Shown here: positions 8,580-18,537 of the stretch, in pieces
How positions within the stretch are numbered: position 1 is the first letter of the stretch
How the letters are laid out: each line of letters opens with the position of its first letter
From: Streptomyces sp. 35G-GA-8
GTDB lineage: Bacteria; Actinomycetota; Actinomycetes; Streptomycetales; Streptomycetaceae
DNA length: 64,000 bases
Reading direction: 5' to 3'
Assembly (NCBI RefSeq): GCF_023534745.1
Contig: NZ_JAMHJQ010000021.1
Span: forward strand, 56,143-120,142
Notes under the pieces: model-generated
The model's input: only the letters and a program-made list of their open reading frames with translations
What the model was told of the DNA's origin: nothing
Databases searched by the model: none
Made by a program: the position numbers and the translations under genes

Positions 8580-10298
8580 ATGACTCCGTTCCGCCCCGCC
8601 CCGGCCTGGCTGGCCGACGCCGTCTTCTACCAGATCTACCCGCAGTCGTTCGCCGACTCCGACGGCGACGGCATCGGTGACTTCGCCGGTATCACCGGAC
8701 GCCTCGACCATCTCGCCTGGCTGGGCGTGAACACGGTCTGGCTCAACCCCTGTTTCGCCTCGCCCTTCCGCGACGCGGGATACGACATCAGCGACTACTT
8801 CACCGTCGCGCCCCGCTACGGCACCGACGACGATCTCGCCCGGCTGGTGGACGAGGCCCGGCGGCGCGGCATACGGGTCCTGCTCGACCTCGTCGCCGGA
8901 CACACCTCCGACCGGCACCCCTGGTTCACGGCATCCGCCGACGACCCCGAGGACCACCGCTACATCTGGACCGACGCGCGCCCGGGCCCCGGGACGGACA
9001 GGCGCACCGGCCCCGGCGCGGGAACAGACACCGGATCCGGGCGGGACATCCGCGCCGGTTCCGATGCGGACACCCCACCGCCCGCCGGGTTCGTGGCCTC
9101 GCCCGGCGCTCGCCCCGGCGCCTATCTGCCGAACTTCTTCGACTCGCAGCCCGCGCTCAACTTCGGCTACGCGCGCAGCGATCCGGCCGAACCCTGGCGT
9201 CAGGCCCCCGACGCCCCCGGCCCGCTGGCCAACCGCGCCGCCCTGCGGGAGATCATGGACCACTGGCTCGGTCTCGGACTGGCCGGCTTCCGCGTCGACA
9301 TGGCCGCCTCGCTCGTCAAGGACGACCCCGGCCAGGGCGAGACCCGCAAGCTCTGGACCGAGCTGCGCCACTGGCTCGACACCGCCCATCCCGAGGCGGT
9401 CCTGCTCGCCGAGTGGGGCGACCCGGCCGTATCGGTTCCCGCCGGCTTCCACACCGACTTCTTCCTCCAGTTCGGCGGCCCGACCGAGGGACGTCCGCTG
9501 CGCTCCCTGTGGAACAACCGGCACGGCACCGACAATGACGGCTGGGACCCGGTCGAGTGCTTCTTCGATCCCGGGGGCGAGGGCTCACCGAGCACCTTCG
9601 TGGACGCCTGGCGGGACGCGGTCTCCGTCATCGGTGACGGCGGGCACGTCGCCCTGCCCACCGCGAACCACGACTTCGCGCGCCTCAACTGCGGCCCGCG
9701 CACCGCCGAACAGCTCCCCGCCGCCTTCGCCTTCCAGCTCACCTGGCCGACGCTGCCCGCGATCTACTACGGCGACGAGATCGGCATGCGCTTCATCCCC
9801 GGCCTGCCCGACACCGAGGGCAGTGTCCTGGGCCCCCGCTACAACCGTGCGGGCTCCCGCACGCCCATGCAGTGGGACGAGGGCCCGAACGCGGGCTTCT
9901 CGACCGCCCCCGCCGCGGACAGCCTGTACCTCCCGCTCGACCCCAGCCCCGACCGTCCCACCGTCGCCGCCCAGCGGGCCGACGAGGGCTCGCTGCTCCA
10001 TCTCGTACGCCGTCTGATCGCCCTGCGCCGGGCGACACCGGAACTGGGCGCGGCGGGCGGTGTCGAGGTGCTGCACTCCGGCTACCCGTTCGTCTACGTC
10101 AGGGGCGGGCGCTATCTCGTCGTCGTCAACCCGCGCGCGACCCCGGCGGTCTGCACGGCGGACGCCCCCGATGCCCCTGACACCACGCACGCCCGCGCGC
10201 TCGAAGCCTCCGGCGTGGCGGTCGACGGCGGGGCGATCACGGCCCAGGGCTTCGCGTACGGCGTGTTCGACCTCACACCCCGGAGGCCCGTCGGCTGA
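8580..10298 (+). CDS. GH13 alpha-glucosidase / alpha-amylase-family enzyme
   Basis: A 572-residue family-13 glycosidase without a signal peptide, hence intracellular. The four GH13 regions are visible: LVAGHTSD, GFRVDMAAS (nucleophile Asp), LLAEWGDP (acid/base Glu) and TANHDFAR (transition-state Asp). The opening VFYQIYPQSFADSDGDGIGD is characteristic of the oligo-1,6-glucosidase / trehalose-synthase branch and carries the calcium-type loop. An unusual low-complexity Gly/Thr/Asp-rich insert of roughly 30-40 residues (about positions 137-176) interrupts domain B. Exact specificity (alpha-glucosidase, isomaltase or related) cannot be fixed by eye. Confidence 0.88.
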   Translation: MTPFRPAPAWLADAVFYQIYPQSFADSDGDGIGDFAGITGRLDHLAWLGVNTVWLNPCFASPFRDAGYDISDYFTVAPRYGTDDDLARLVDEARRRGIRVLLDLVAGHTSDRHPWFTASADDPEDHRYIWTDARPGPGTDRRTGPGAGTDTGSGRDIRAGSDADTPPPAGFVASPGARPGAYLPNFFDSQPALNFGYARSDPAEPWRQAPDAPGPLANRAALREIMDHWLGLGLAGFRVDMAASLVKDDPGQGETRKLWTELRHWLDTAHPEAVLLAEWGDPAVSVPAGFHTDFFLQFGGPTEGRPLRSLWNNRHGTDNDGWDPVECFFDPGGEGSPSTFVDAWRDAVSVIGDGGHVALPTANHDFARLNCGPRTAEQLPAAFAFQLTWPTLPAIYYGDEIGMRFIPGLPDTEGSVLGPRYNRAGSRTPMQWDEGPNAGFSTAPAADSLYLPLDPSPDRPTVAAQRADEGSLLHLVRRLIALRRATPELGAAGGVEVLHSGYPFVYVRGGRYLVVVNPRATPAVCTADAPDAPDTTHARALEASGVAVDGGAITAQGFAYGVFDLTPRRPVG

Positions 10299-11432
10299 TC
10301 AGCCCGCCAGGGCTCCCGTACGCCGCTCCGTCGTCGCGATCGTCGCCGAGCCGACCACGCGCGTGCCGTCGTACAGCACGATCGCCTGGCCGGGCGCCAC
10401 GCCGCGTACGGGCTCCTCGAAGCGGACGTGGAGCGTGCCGTCGGCCAGCTCCGCCGTCACCGCGGTCTCGCCGCCGTGGGCGCGCAGCTGGGCGGTGTAG
10501 CCGCCGGGGCCGGTGGGGGCCGTGCCGCACCAGCGGGGCTTGCGGGCGGTCAGCGCCATGACGTCCAGCGCGGCGGCCGGGCCGACCGTCACGGTGTTGT
10601 CGACCGGTGAGATGTCCAGCACATAGCGCGGCTTGCCGTCGGGCGCCGGGTGGCCGATGCGCAGGCCCTTGCGCTGGCCGATCGTGAAGCCGAACGCGCC
10701 GTCGTGGCTGCCCACCTTCGTGCCGGACTCGTCGACGATGTCGCCCTCCGCCCGGCCGAGCCGGTCCGCCAGGAAGCCCTGGGTGTCGCCGTCCGCGATG
10801 AAGCAGATGTCATGGCTGTCGGGCTTCTTCGCCACCGCCAGGCCCCGGCGCTCGGCCTCCGCGCGGATCTCGTCCTTGGTGGTGAGCGTGTCGCCGAGCG
10901 GGAACATCGCGTGGGCGAGCTGACGCTCGTCGAGAACTCCCAGTACGTACGACTGGTCCTTGGCCATGTCGCTCGCGCGGTGCAGCTCACGCGCCCCGTC
11001 GGGGCCCATGACGACCGTCGCGTAGTGGCCCGTGCACACGGCGTCGAAGCCGAGGGCGAGCGCCTTGTCGAGCAGCGCCGCGAACTTGATCTTCTCGTTG
11101 CAGCGCAGACACGGGTTCGGGGTGCGGCCCGCCTCGTACTCCGCGACGAAGTCCTCGACGACGTCCTCGCGGAAGCGCTCGGCGAGATCCCACACATAGA
11201 ACGGGATGCCGATGACATCGGCGGCGCGGCGCGCGTCGCGGGAGTCCTCGATGGTGCAGCAGCCGCGCGCGCCGGTACGGAAGGACTGCGGATTCGCGGA
11301 GAGCGCGAGATGCACTCCGGTCACGTCGTGGCCCGCCTCGGCGGCACGGGCGGCGGCCACGGCGGAGTCCACGCCGCCCGACATGGCGGCGAGGACGCGA
11401 AGAGGGCGAGTGCGCTGGGAATTCTGAGTCAT
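10299..11432 (-). CDS. mnmA: tRNA-specific 2-thiouridylase MnmA
   Basis: A 377-residue enzyme that inserts sulfur at C2 of the wobble uridine (U34) of tRNA-Lys, -Glu and -Gln. The PP-loop pyrophosphatase motif [13 protein letters not shown] adenylates the uridine. The catalytic cysteine pair appears to be in [13 protein letters not shown] and in the later [10 protein letters not shown]. Upstream on the same strand, separated only by an oppositely oriented amidase gene, is a cysteine desulfurase able to supply the sulfur. ATG 11432 is the only start that includes the whole PP-loop without extra sequence. The gene ends 1 bp from the convergent GH13 stop, leaving no room for a terminator between them. 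Confidence 0.96.
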   Translation of the reverse strand: MTQNSQRTRPLRVLAAMSGGVDSAVAAARAAEAGHDVTGVHLALSANPQSFRTGARGCCTIEDSRDARRAADVIGIPFYVWDLAERFREDVVEDFVAEYEAGRTPNPCLRCNEKIKFAALLDKALALGFDAVCTGHYATVVMGPDGARELHRASDMAKDQSYVLGVLDERQLAHAMFPLGDTLTTKDEIRAEAERRGLAVAKKPDSHDICFIADGDTQGFLADRLGRAEGDIVDESGTKVGSHDGAFGFTIGQRKGLRIGHPAPDGKPRYVLDISPVDNTVTVGPAAALDVMALTARKPRWCGTAPTGPGGYTAQLRAHGGETAVTAELADGTLHVRFEEPVRGVAPGQAIVLYDGTRVVGSATIATTERRTGALAG

Positions 11433-11492
11433 AGCCCAACCAGAGTACGGCCCGGGGGAACCACAGTCGCGCGAGTATGCGTTGACGATCAC

Positions 11493-12197
11493 ATGGGCGA
11501 GAACACACAGAGCACGACGGGCGGCGGCGCGGGCGGGGGCCATCGCGCGGGCGGGAGCCGCCGCGCGCCGTCGGACGGTACGAAGGTCCGCCGCCGGGCG
11601 GTGCTGATCGGCGGCGCGGCGGCCGTGCTCGGCGGGGGCGTGCTCGCGCGGGAGGAGCTGGGGCATCTGTGGTATCGCGTTCCCGGCGTCGCCAAGCCGC
11701 GCAAGGAGGGTGAGCTGGACTACGCGGGCTCCGAGTGGGTGGCGGCCTCCTCCGCGAACTGGCGACGGGCGGACCGTCCCGACGACTACACGATCGACCG
11801 GGTGGTGATCCATGTCGTCCAGGGCAGCTATCAGGTCGCGCTGAAGGTCTTCCGCGACCCCGGCCATGGCGCAGCCTCGCACTACGTGGTCCGCAAGGAC
11901 GGCCATGTGGCACAGATGATCCGCGAGCTGGACGTGGCGTACCACGCGGGCAACCGCGAGTACAACGAACGCTCCATCGGTATCGAGCACGAGGGCTGGG
12001 TGGACGAGGCCTCGTCCTTCACGGACGCCATGTACCGCTCCTCGGCGCGGCTGACCGCCGACATATGCAGGCGGTACGCGATACCCGTCGACCGCGAGCA
12101 CATCGTCGGGCATGTGGAGGTCCCCGGCACGGACCACACGGACCCGGGGACGAAGTGGGACTGGGACCGCTACATGAAGTTCGTACAGGACGCCTGA
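11493..12197 (+). CDS. Short exported N-acetylmuramoyl-L-alanine amidase
   Basis: A 234-residue protein with a Gly-rich head, an arginine-rich hydrophobic signal or anchor ([18 protein letters not shown]) and a single amidase_2 domain. Zinc-binding positions are expected in VVIHVVQGS and [14 protein letters not shown]. It closely resembles the amidase domain of the larger protein at 4098 but lacks its N-terminal and peptidoglycan-binding domains. The gene lies between mnmA and the cysteine desulfurase on the opposite strand. No clear ribosome-binding site precedes ATG 11493, so the message may be nearly leaderless. Confidence 0.88.
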   Translation: MGENTQSTTGGGAGGGHRAGGSRRAPSDGTKVRRRAVLIGGAAAVLGGGVLAREELGHLWYRVPGVAKPRKEGELDYAGSEWVAASSANWRRADRPDDYTIDRVVIHVVQGSYQVALKVFRDPGHGAASHYVVRKDGHVAQMIRELDVAYHAGNREYNERSIGIEHEGWVDEASSFTDAMYRSSARLTADICRRYAIPVDREHIVGHVEVPGTDHTDPGTKWDWDRYMKFVQDA

Positions 12198-12243
12198 CCC
12201 CCGACGGAGCCCCGCCCCGGATCAGCCGAGGCCCGCGTCAGCG

Positions 12244-13407
12244 TCAGCTGAGGCCCGCGCTCCTGGCGCGGTCCACGGCCGGGCCGATGGCCTTCGCCAC
12301 CGCCTCCACGTCCGCCGCCGTGGAGGTGTGGCCGAGGGAGAAGCGCAGGGTGCCCCTGGCCAGATCGGGGTCGCTGCCGGTGGCCAGCAGGACATGGCTG
12401 GGCTGGGCCACACCGGCCGTACAGGCGGAGCCCGTCGAGCACTCGATGCCCTGGGCGTCCAGCAGCAGGAGCAGCGAATCGCCCTCACAACCCGGGAAGC
12501 TGAAGTGGGCGTTGGCGGGCAGGCGGTGGACCGGGTCGCCGCCGAGCACCACATCGGGGACGGCCGTACGTACCGCCTCGATCAGTCCGTCCCGCAGGGC
12601 GCCGACGTCGCGGGCGAAGTCCTCGCGCCGTTCGGCGGCGAGCCTTCCCGCGACGGCGAAGGACGCGATCGCCGGGACATCGAGGGTGCCGGAGCGCACA
12701 TGGCGCTCCTGGCCGCCGCCGTGCAGCACGGGTACGGGGGTGTACTGCCGGCCGAGGAGCAGCGCGCCGATTCCGTACGGGCCGCCGACCTTGTGGCCGG
12801 AGACGGTCATCGCGGCGAGGCCCGAGGCACCGAAGTCCAGCTCCGTCTGGCCGAGGGCCTGGACGGCGTCGGAGTGCAGGGGGATGTCGAACTCGGCCGC
12901 CACCTCGGCCAGTTCACGGACCGGCAGGATGGTGCCGATCTCGTTGTTGGCCCACATGACGGTGGCGAGCGCGACATCCAGCGGGTCGCGCTCGATGGCC
13001 TCGCGCAGCGCCTCGGGACGCACCCGGCCGTAGGAGTCGACCGGCAGATACTCGACGGTCGCGCCCTCGTGCTCCCCCAGCCACTCCACCGCGTCGAGGA
13101 CGGCGTGGTGCTCCACGGGGCTGGCGAGCACCCTGGTCCTGCCGGGGTCGGCGGCGCGACGGGACCAGTACAGGCCCTTCACGGCGAGGTTGTCGGCCTC
13201 CGTACCGCCCGAGGTGAACACCACCTCGCTGGGCCGTGCGCCAAGGGCCTCCGCGAGCGTCTCGCGGGCCTCCTCGACGGTACGGCGGGCCCGGCGCCCG
13301 GCGGCGTGGAGCGAGGAGGCGTTGCCGGCGAGGCCGAACTGGGCGGTCATCGCCTCGATCGCCTCCGGCAGCATCGGAGTGGTCGCGGCGTGGTCGAGGT
13401 AAGCCAT
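12244..13407 (-). CDS. Cysteine desulfurase (NifS/IscS family)
   Basis: A 387-residue PLP enzyme that converts L-cysteine to L-alanine and leaves a persulfide for transfer to MnmA or Fe-S assembly. The N-terminus [12 protein letters not shown] is diagnostic. The PLP lysine is in [12 protein letters not shown] and the catalytic Cys is in [10 protein letters not shown] near residue 325. The gene is on the mnmA strand and probably forms a functional pair with it, although the amidase on the other strand lies between them. There is no scaffold or other isc/suf gene nearby, favouring tRNA thiolation as its main role. Confidence 0.94.
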   Translation of the reverse strand: MAYLDHAATTPMLPEAIEAMTAQFGLAGNASSLHAAGRRARRTVEEARETLAEALGARPSEVVFTSGGTEADNLAVKGLYWSRRAADPGRTRVLASPVEHHAVLDAVEWLGEHEGATVEYLPVDSYGRVRPEALREAIERDPLDVALATVMWANNEIGTILPVRELAEVAAEFDIPLHSDAVQALGQTELDFGASGLAAMTVSGHKVGGPYGIGALLLGRQYTPVPVLHGGGQERHVRSGTLDVPAIASFAVAGRLAAERREDFARDVGALRDGLIEAVRTAVPDVVLGGDPVHRLPANAHFSFPGCEGDSLLLLLDAQGIECSTGSACTAGVAQPSHVLLATGSDPDLARGTLRFSLGHTSTAADVEAVAKAIGPAVDRARSAGLS

Positions 13408-13518
13408 GGTGGTCCCGATTCTACGAGCCGGGACCCGCCGGGCACGCAGCCGGTCCGCCGGAACGTCCGGTGTACAGCCGTGTTCCGGCCGCTCTCCGCG
13501 CGGGCCGCGCCGGACGGC

Positions 13519-14352
13519 TCACTCCCGTGGCGCGCGGGCCAGTTGGCGCGACTGGGCCACCAGCCGGTCCGCGCTGTCCCAGACCTCCGCGTCCTCCTCC
13601 AGGAAGCCACCGGCCAGATTGCGGGTGATGATCGCCACCCGGAGGGGGCCGGGCGCCGGACGGCAGCGGATGTGCGTGGTCAGTTCGACGGTCGGGGTCC
13701 AGCCCGTCAGCCCGAGATCGAAGGAGGTGGGCGGCAGGGCGTCGACGGTGAGGAGCAGTGAGTACGGGTCGGGGTCGCGGCCGTCCGCGAACTCGAACCA
13801 CGCGCGCATGTCGCCCTGCCCGGAGGGCGCGCCCACCGCCCAGCCGATCGTGGCCGGGTCGATGCGTATGGCGAGGCGGTCGAGCATCGAGAAGTCGCCG
13901 GGCGGCGGCGGGCCGACGTCCGTGCCGACGCACCGCTCAAGCGGCGGGATGACGGGCGGCTTGGCGGCCGTCCGTACGTCGTCGGGCAGCGCGTCCAGAT
14001 CCCCGTAGGAGGCGATGAGCCGGATCCGCTCGACCTCGCGGCCGTCCTCGGCGGTCTGGAAGAGGGAGGCCTGTCCGGTGGAGAGGGTCCGTCCGGTCCG
14101 TACGGTGACGGTGCGCACCACGGCGGGGCCGGGCGTGGACGGGGTGAGGTAGTGGGCCGAGACGGCGAAGGGGTCGGAGTGCGGCAGCGCGTCGCCGAGG
14201 GCGCGGCCCATCAGCGCCAGCAGATAGCCGCCGTTGGCGACGTTCATGATCGTCCAGCCCGGGGAGAGCTGTGCGTCGTAGACGCCCGGTTCACGGAGGG
14301 TGAGGGCGGTACCGCGGTCGAACTCGCTGTCACCGATGGATGCCTGTGCCAT
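13519..14352 (-). CDS. Acyl-CoA thioesterase-like protein (double hotdog)
   Basis: A 277-residue protein of the thioesterase-like (TesB / double-hotdog) superfamily expected to hydrolyse acyl-CoA. The N-terminal half carries MNVANGGYLLALMGRAL and FAVSAHYLTPSTPGP, matching the helix and strand of the first hotdog. The second half (FDLGLTGWTPTVELTTHIR) repeats the pattern. No signal peptide is present. Upstream there are two inverted repeats that look like operators. Substrate chain length is not deducible. Confidence 0.78.
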   Translation of the reverse strand: MAQASIGDSEFDRGTALTLREPGVYDAQLSPGWTIMNVANGGYLLALMGRALGDALPHSDPFAVSAHYLTPSTPGPAVVRTVTVRTGRTLSTGQASLFQTAEDGREVERIRLIASYGDLDALPDDVRTAAKPPVIPPLERCVGTDVGPPPPGDFSMLDRLAIRIDPATIGWAVGAPSGQGDMRAWFEFADGRDPDPYSLLLTVDALPPTSFDLGLTGWTPTVELTTHIRCRPAPGPLRVAIITRNLAGGFLEEDAEVWDSADRLVAQSRQLARAPRE

Positions 14353-14363
14353 GACAGGTAACC

Positions 14364-14394
14364 GTACAACAGGATTGTACTAAGCGGTAGCTTA
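14364..14394. promoter_or_regulatory. Two adjacent inverted repeats upstream of thioesterase gene
   Basis: GTACAA-n5-TTGTAC (14364-14380) is followed directly by TAAGC-n4-GCTTA (14381-14394). Both lie within 45 bp upstream of the thioesterase ATG and just beyond the stop of the TRIC channel gene. The layout resembles operators for TetR-type lipid regulators, but no regulator gene is next to it. Confidence 0.6.
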
Positions 14395-14400
14395 CGCAGC

Positions 14401-15126
14401 TCACAGAGCAGAGGTCTCCTCGGCCGCGGCCGAGCGCCGGTTCCAGGCGCGCGGCGCCCGCCAGTGGAAGCGCATCGCGAGCAGTCGCAGGACGAAGGCG
14501 GTCAGTACGGCGAAGGCGCTGGTCAGCCCGTTGAGCGCGTCGAAGCGTATACAGAGCGCCACCATCGCGGCACCGACGATGGCCGGGACGGCGTACAGAT
14601 CGCGGTCCCAGCGCAGCAGCGAGGGCACCTCATTGGCGAGGACGTCACGGAGCACACCGCCGCCGACCGCCGTGGCCAGCCCGAGCGCCGCCGAGGCGGT
14701 GAGACCGAGACCGTACTCGTACGCCTTGGTGGTGCCGGTCACACAGAAGAGACCGAGGCCCGCCGCGTCGAAGACATTGACCGCACCCTGGATGCGTTCC
14801 ACCTGGGGATGGAGGAAGAACACCAGCGCGGTGGCCACCAGAGGCATGGAGAAATAGCCGAGATCCGTGAAGGCCGCGGGCGGGACGGCCCCGATGATCA
14901 GGTCACGGAGCAGCCCTCCGCCGAGCGCGGTGATCTCGGCGAGTACCGCCATACCGAAGACATCGAAGTTCTTGCGTACGGCGAGCAGGGCGCCGGATAT
15001 CGCGAAGACGAAGATTCCGGCGAGATCGAGCGCATGCTGGACGGAGGGTGTGAAGAGGTCGTGGAGCACTCGGACATTGTGCGGGATCGCCGGGACACGC
15101 CCCGAAGGACGGTCCCGGCGGACCAT
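14401..15126 (-). CDS. TRIC/UPF0126-type cation channel membrane protein
   Basis: A multi-pass membrane protein of the UPF0126 (YadS/YicG) family, structurally related to trimeric intracellular cation (TRIC) channels. About seven hydrophobic helices are visible. Two internally repeated motifs, ALGGGLLRDLIIG and AVGGGVLRDVLAN, mark the two homologous halves. The coordinates use ATG 15126 (241 aa). A GTG at 15069 (reading VLHDLFTP) would remove a non-conserved 19-residue head and is an equally plausible start. Transported ion and physiological role are not deducible. Confidence 0.82.
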   Translation of the reverse strand: MVRRDRPSGRVPAIPHNVRVLHDLFTPSVQHALDLAGIFVFAISGALLAVRKNFDVFGMAVLAEITALGGGLLRDLIIGAVPPAAFTDLGYFSMPLVATALVFFLHPQVERIQGAVNVFDAAGLGLFCVTGTTKAYEYGLGLTASAALGLATAVGGGVLRDVLANEVPSLLRWDRDLYAVPAIVGAAMVALCIRFDALNGLTSAFAVLTAFVLRLLAMRFHWRAPRAWNRRSAAAEETSAL

Positions 15127-15144
15127 CGGCCCCTACGGACCCGA

Positions 15145-15176
15145 CCCGGTCCTGACCGCTCGGGCTCAGGACCGGG
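15145..15176. terminator. Hairpin terminator of the oligopeptide transporter operon
   Basis: An 11-bp perfect stem (CCCGGTCCTGA / TCAGGACCGGG) with a 10-nt loop begins 7 bp beyond the stop of the last ATPase gene. It is placed to end the leftward five-gene transporter transcript before the TRIC gene. Confidence 0.8.
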
Positions 15177-15182
15177 GATCCC

Positions 15183-16394
15183 CTACTCCTTGCCCGTGCT
15201 CTTCGCGTCCTCGGCGGGCGCCTCGGCAGCCGCGTCACCGGTGGCCGGGGCGTCGCCCGGGGCCTCGTCCGGCGTCTGCGCCGCCAGCTCCACCGTCTCC
15301 CGCGCCGCCACCGACACCGTGTCCTTCGGACGCTGGTCGGGAGCGTTCTCCGGGTGGTGGCAGGCCGCCTGGTGGCCCGGCGCCAGCTGGATCAGCGGCG
15401 GCTCGGTCGTCTTGCAGACCTCCGTCGCCTTCCAGCACCGGGTGTGGAAGCGGCAGCCGCTCGGCGGCGAGATCGGCGACGGCACATCGCCCTTGAGCAG
15501 GATCCGGTCGCTCTTCCCGCCGCGCCTGCTCGGGTCGGGCACCGGTACGGCCGAGAGCAGCGCCTTCGTGTACGGGTGCATCGGCGACTCGTACAGCGAC
15601 GTGCGGTCGGCCAGCTCGACGATCTTGCCGAGGTACATCACCGCGATCCGGTCCGAGACATGGCGGATGACCGAGAGGTCATGCGCGATGATCACGTACG
15701 TCAGACCCAGCTCGTCCTGGAGGTCGTCCAGCAGGTTCACCACCTGCGCCTGGATCGACACGTCCAGCGCCGAGACCGGCTCGTCCGCGACGACCAGCTT
15801 CGGGTTGAGCGCCAGGGCGCGGGCGATACCGATGCGCTGGCGCTGGCCGCCGGAGAACTCGTGCGGGTAGCGGTTGTAGTGCTCGGGGCTGAGGCCCACC
15901 AGCTCCAGCAGCCGCTGCACCTCCTTCTTCACGCCGCCCTCGGGCTCGATGCCCTGGAGCTTGAAGGGGGTGCTGACGATCCCGCCGATGGTGTGGCGCG
16001 GGTTCAGCGAACCGTACGGGTCCTGGAAGATCATCTGTATGTCGCGGCGCATCGGACGCAGCGCTCCGGCGGACAGATGCGTGATGTCCCGGCCCTCGAA
16101 CTCGACCTTTCCGCCGGTCGGTTCGAGCAGCCGCGTGATCAGCCGGCCCATGGTCGACTTGCCGCAGCCCGATTCGCCGACGACGCCCAGGGTCTCGCCG
16201 GGGCGCACGTCGAAGGAGAGTCCGTCGACCGCCTGGACCGCTCCGACCTTGCGCTTCAGCACGCCCTTGGTGATCGGGAAGTGCTTGACCAGACCGCTGA
16301 CCTTGAGGATCGGCTCGGGTCCTGAACTGTCGGACCCGGACGCGGACCCGGCCCCCGACTCCTGCTCCGGAATCTTCTTCTTCAGCTCAGTCAC
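15183..16394 (-). CDS. Oligopeptide ABC transporter ATPase, OppF/DppF-like
   Basis: A 403-residue nucleotide-binding subunit. Walker A is GESGCGKST, the signature is [15 protein letters not shown], Walker B is [12 protein letters not shown] and the H-loop is [10 protein letters not shown]-terminal oligo_HPY-type extension contains [15 protein letters not shown], a cysteine-rich segment typical of Opp/Dpp ATPases that can hold an iron-sulfur cluster. A long Ala/Glu/Pro-rich tail of about 60 residues follows. The GTG start at 16394 overlaps the stop of the partner ATPase (GTGA), so the two are translationally coupled. Confidence 0.95.
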   Translation of the reverse strand: MTELKKKIPEQESGAGSASGSDSSGPEPILKVSGLVKHFPITKGVLKRKVGAVQAVDGLSFDVRPGETLGVVGESGCGKSTMGRLITRLLEPTGGKVEFEGRDITHLSAGALRPMRRDIQMIFQDPYGSLNPRHTIGGIVSTPFKLQGIEPEGGVKKEVQRLLELVGLSPEHYNRYPHEFSGGQRQRIGIARALALNPKLVVADEPVSALDVSIQAQVVNLLDDLQDELGLTYVIIAHDLSVIRHVSDRIAVMYLGKIVELADRTSLYESPMHPYTKALLSAVPVPDPSRRGGKSDRILLKGDVPSPISPPSGCRFHTRCWKATEVCKTTEPPLIQLAPGHQAACHHPENAPDQRPKDTVSVAARETVELAAQTPDEAPGDAPATGDAAAEAPAEDAKSTGKE

Positions 16395-17446
16395 AGCTTC
16401 GGCGCAATCTCTTCGGTCCAGATCTGTTCCCGCTCCGCCGCCGACATATGGCAGGCGGAGAAGTGCCCGTCGGTGATCTCCCTCAGGTCCGGACGCTCGG
16501 TGCGGGTGAGGTTGTCCTTGGGGATGTCGGCGTACGGGCAGCGCGGATGGAAGGCGCAGCCGGACGGGACGTTGATCAGACTGGGCGGGGTTCCCTTGAC
16601 CGGCACCAGCCGGTCGGTCTGCTCCCGGTCGATGCGCGGCATCGAGCCGAGCAGGCCCCAGGTGTAGGGGTGCTGCGGCTGGTAGAAGACCTTCTCGGCG
16701 GCGCCGCGCTCGATACAGCGCCCCGCGTACATCACCAGCAGGTCGTCCGCGATCTCGGCGACGACACCGAGGTCGTGGGTGATGATGACGACCGCCGAGC
16801 GGAACTCCTTCTGGAGGTCCCGGATGAGGTCGAGGATCTGCGCCTGGACGGTCACGTCGAGGGCGGTCGTCGGCTCGTCGGCGATCAGCAGCTCGGGGTT
16901 GTTCACCAGCGACATGGCGATCATCGCGCGCTGGCGCATACCGCCGGAGAACTGGTGCGGATAGTCGTTGAAGCGCCGGGCCGGCTCGGGGATCCCGACC
17001 CGGTCGAGCATCTCGATGGCCCGCTTCTTGGCGGTCTTCTTGTCGACCTTGTTGTGGACGCGGTGCGCCTCCACGATCTGCGCGCCGATGCTGTAGTACG
17101 GGTGCAGCGCGGACAGCGGGTCCTGGAAGATCATCGACATCTTGTGGCCGCGCAGCTCGCGCACCCGCTCGGGGCCCGCGCCGATCAGCTCCTCGCCGTC
17201 CAGCCAGATCTCACCGGAGATCCGGGCGCGCTCGGAGTTGTGCAGCCCCATGATGCCCAGTGAGGTCACGGACTTCCCGGAGCCGGACTCACCGACGATG
17301 CCGAGGGTCTTGCCCGCCTGGAGGTCGAAGCTGACGCCGTCGACGGACTTCACGAGACCGTCGTCGGTGTTGAAGTGGATACGGAGGTCCCGTACGGAGA
17401 GGAACGAGCCGCCCGCGTCCTTCGTCGTGCGCACGTCGTCGCTCAT
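16391..17446 (-). CDS. Oligopeptide ABC transporter ATPase, OppD/DppD-like
   Basis: A 351-residue nucleotide-binding subunit that pairs with the OppF-like protein to power peptide uptake. Walker [10 protein letters not shown], signature [15 protein letters not shown], Walker [13 protein letters not shown] and H-loop IITHDLGV are intact. The C-terminal segment [12 protein letters not shown] is the Opp/Dpp cysteine motif. ATG 17446 overlaps the permease stop (ATGA), and the stop overlaps the GTG of the next ATPase, so the three genes form a tight translational chain. Confidence 0.95.
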   Translation of the reverse strand: MSDDVRTTKDAGGSFLSVRDLRIHFNTDDGLVKSVDGVSFDLQAGKTLGIVGESGSGKSVTSLGIMGLHNSERARISGEIWLDGEELIGAGPERVRELRGHKMSMIFQDPLSALHPYYSIGAQIVEAHRVHNKVDKKTAKKRAIEMLDRVGIPEPARRFNDYPHQFSGGMRQRAMIAMSLVNNPELLIADEPTTALDVTVQAQILDLIRDLQKEFRSAVVIITHDLGVVAEIADDLLVMYAGRCIERGAAEKVFYQPQHPYTWGLLGSMPRIDREQTDRLVPVKGTPPSLINVPSGCAFHPRCPYADIPKDNLTRTERPDLREITDGHFSACHMSAAEREQIWTEEIAPKL

Positions 17447-18453
17447 GAGAGCCTCACCCGGGGGTCGATCGCGGCGTACACGAGGTCCACCAGCAGATTG
17501 CAGAAAACGATGAAGAAGGCGGCGACCAGCGTCACACCCATCACGATGGGCAGATCGCTCTTGGTCACGCCCTGGATGGCGTACGCGCCCATCCCCTGGA
17601 AGGAGAAGACGCGCTCGGTGATGACCGCGCCGCCCAGCAGCAGCGCGAAGTCCATGCCGAAGATGGTGACGAGCGGGGTCAGTGCGGCGCGCAGGCCGTG
17701 CTTGACGACCACCTGACGCTCGCGCAGACCCTTGGCCCGCGCGGTTCTGATGTAGTCCTCGCCCATGGTCTCCAGCATCCCGGCGCGGGTGAGCCGCGCG
17801 TAGAGGGCGGAGTACAGGAAGGCGAGGGTGCACCAGGGAAGGATGAGGTTCCACGCCCATTCGCCGGGGTTCTCGGAGAAGGGCACGAATTCGAGGTTCT
17901 CCCAGATCGTCCAGTGGAAGCTGAACAGGGCGAGGGAGACCAGGCCGGTGAAGAACATCGGCAGCGAGACGCCGGCCAGGGCGATGCCCATGGTCAGCCG
18001 GTCGAAGATCGAGCCCCGCTTGAGCGCGGAGAGGACACCGATCGCAACACCGGAGATGACCCAGATGACCGCCGCGCCGATGGCCAGCGAGAAGGTGACC
18101 GGGATGCGCTGAACGATCTCGGGCCAGACCTCGACATGTGTCTTGAAGGAGTAGCCGAAGCACGGCGCGTGGCACACCGAGGGGTTGGGGCCGAGGTTGT
18201 ACTCGGCGCCGACCACGATGGCCTTGATGAAGTGCCAGTACTGGAGGTAGAGCGGATCGTCCAGTCCCAGGTTCGCCTTGATGGCGGCGATGGCGTCGGG
18301 ATCGGCGCCCTTACCGACGTACTGGGCGGCCAGTGAATCGGTCGTCTGGCCGCCCAGCCGGGGCACCAGGAAGAAGATCGCGAACGTGACTGCGCTGACC
18401 ACCAGCAGCAGCAACACCGCGGCGAATACGCGTCGGATGATGTACGCAGCCAC
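17443..18453 (-). CDS. Oligopeptide ABC transporter permease, OppB/DppB-like
   Basis: A 336-residue inner-membrane permease with six predicted helices. The first helix (AAVLLLLVVSAVTFAIFFLV) precedes a long extracytoplasmic loop. The cytoplasmic EAA-type coupling loop is seen near DYIRTARAKGLRERQVVVKH. The gene starts with GTG at 18453, directly downstream of a stable stem-loop that separates it from the binding-protein gene. The loop cysteines in PSVCHAPCFGY are unusual for a permease and could form a disulfide outside. Confidence 0.93.
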   Translation of the reverse strand: MAAYIIRRVFAAVLLLLVVSAVTFAIFFLVPRLGGQTTDSLAAQYVGKGADPDAIAAIKANLGLDDPLYLQYWHFIKAIVVGAEYNLGPNPSVCHAPCFGYSFKTHVEVWPEIVQRIPVTFSLAIGAAVIWVISGVAIGVLSALKRGSIFDRLTMGIALAGVSLPMFFTGLVSLALFSFHWTIWENLEFVPFSENPGEWAWNLILPWCTLAFLYSALYARLTRAGMLETMGEDYIRTARAKGLRERQVVVKHGLRAALTPLVTIFGMDFALLLGGAVITERVFSFQGMGAYAIQGVTKSDLPIVMGVTLVAAFFIVFCNLLVDLVYAAIDPRVRLS

Positions 18454-18467
18454 AGCCGTGCGGTGCC

Positions 18468-18500
18468 GGGTCGTACGGGCGGGGTGCGCCCGTACGACCC
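18468..18500. terminator. Intercistronic stem-loop between binding-protein and permease genes
   Basis: A perfect 14-bp stem (GGGTCGTACGGGCG paired with CGCCCGTACGACCC) with a 5-nt loop lies 14 nt upstream of the permease start codon. It is in the 137-bp gap after the binding-protein stop. Such hairpins in importer operons protect the upstream message or attenuate downstream transcription so that binding protein exceeds permease. The sequence supports the structure; the regulatory effect is inferred. Confidence 0.8.
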
Positions 18501-18537
18501 CACACCTTCACCTGCCTTTCGGGGGGTGCTGTTTGAT

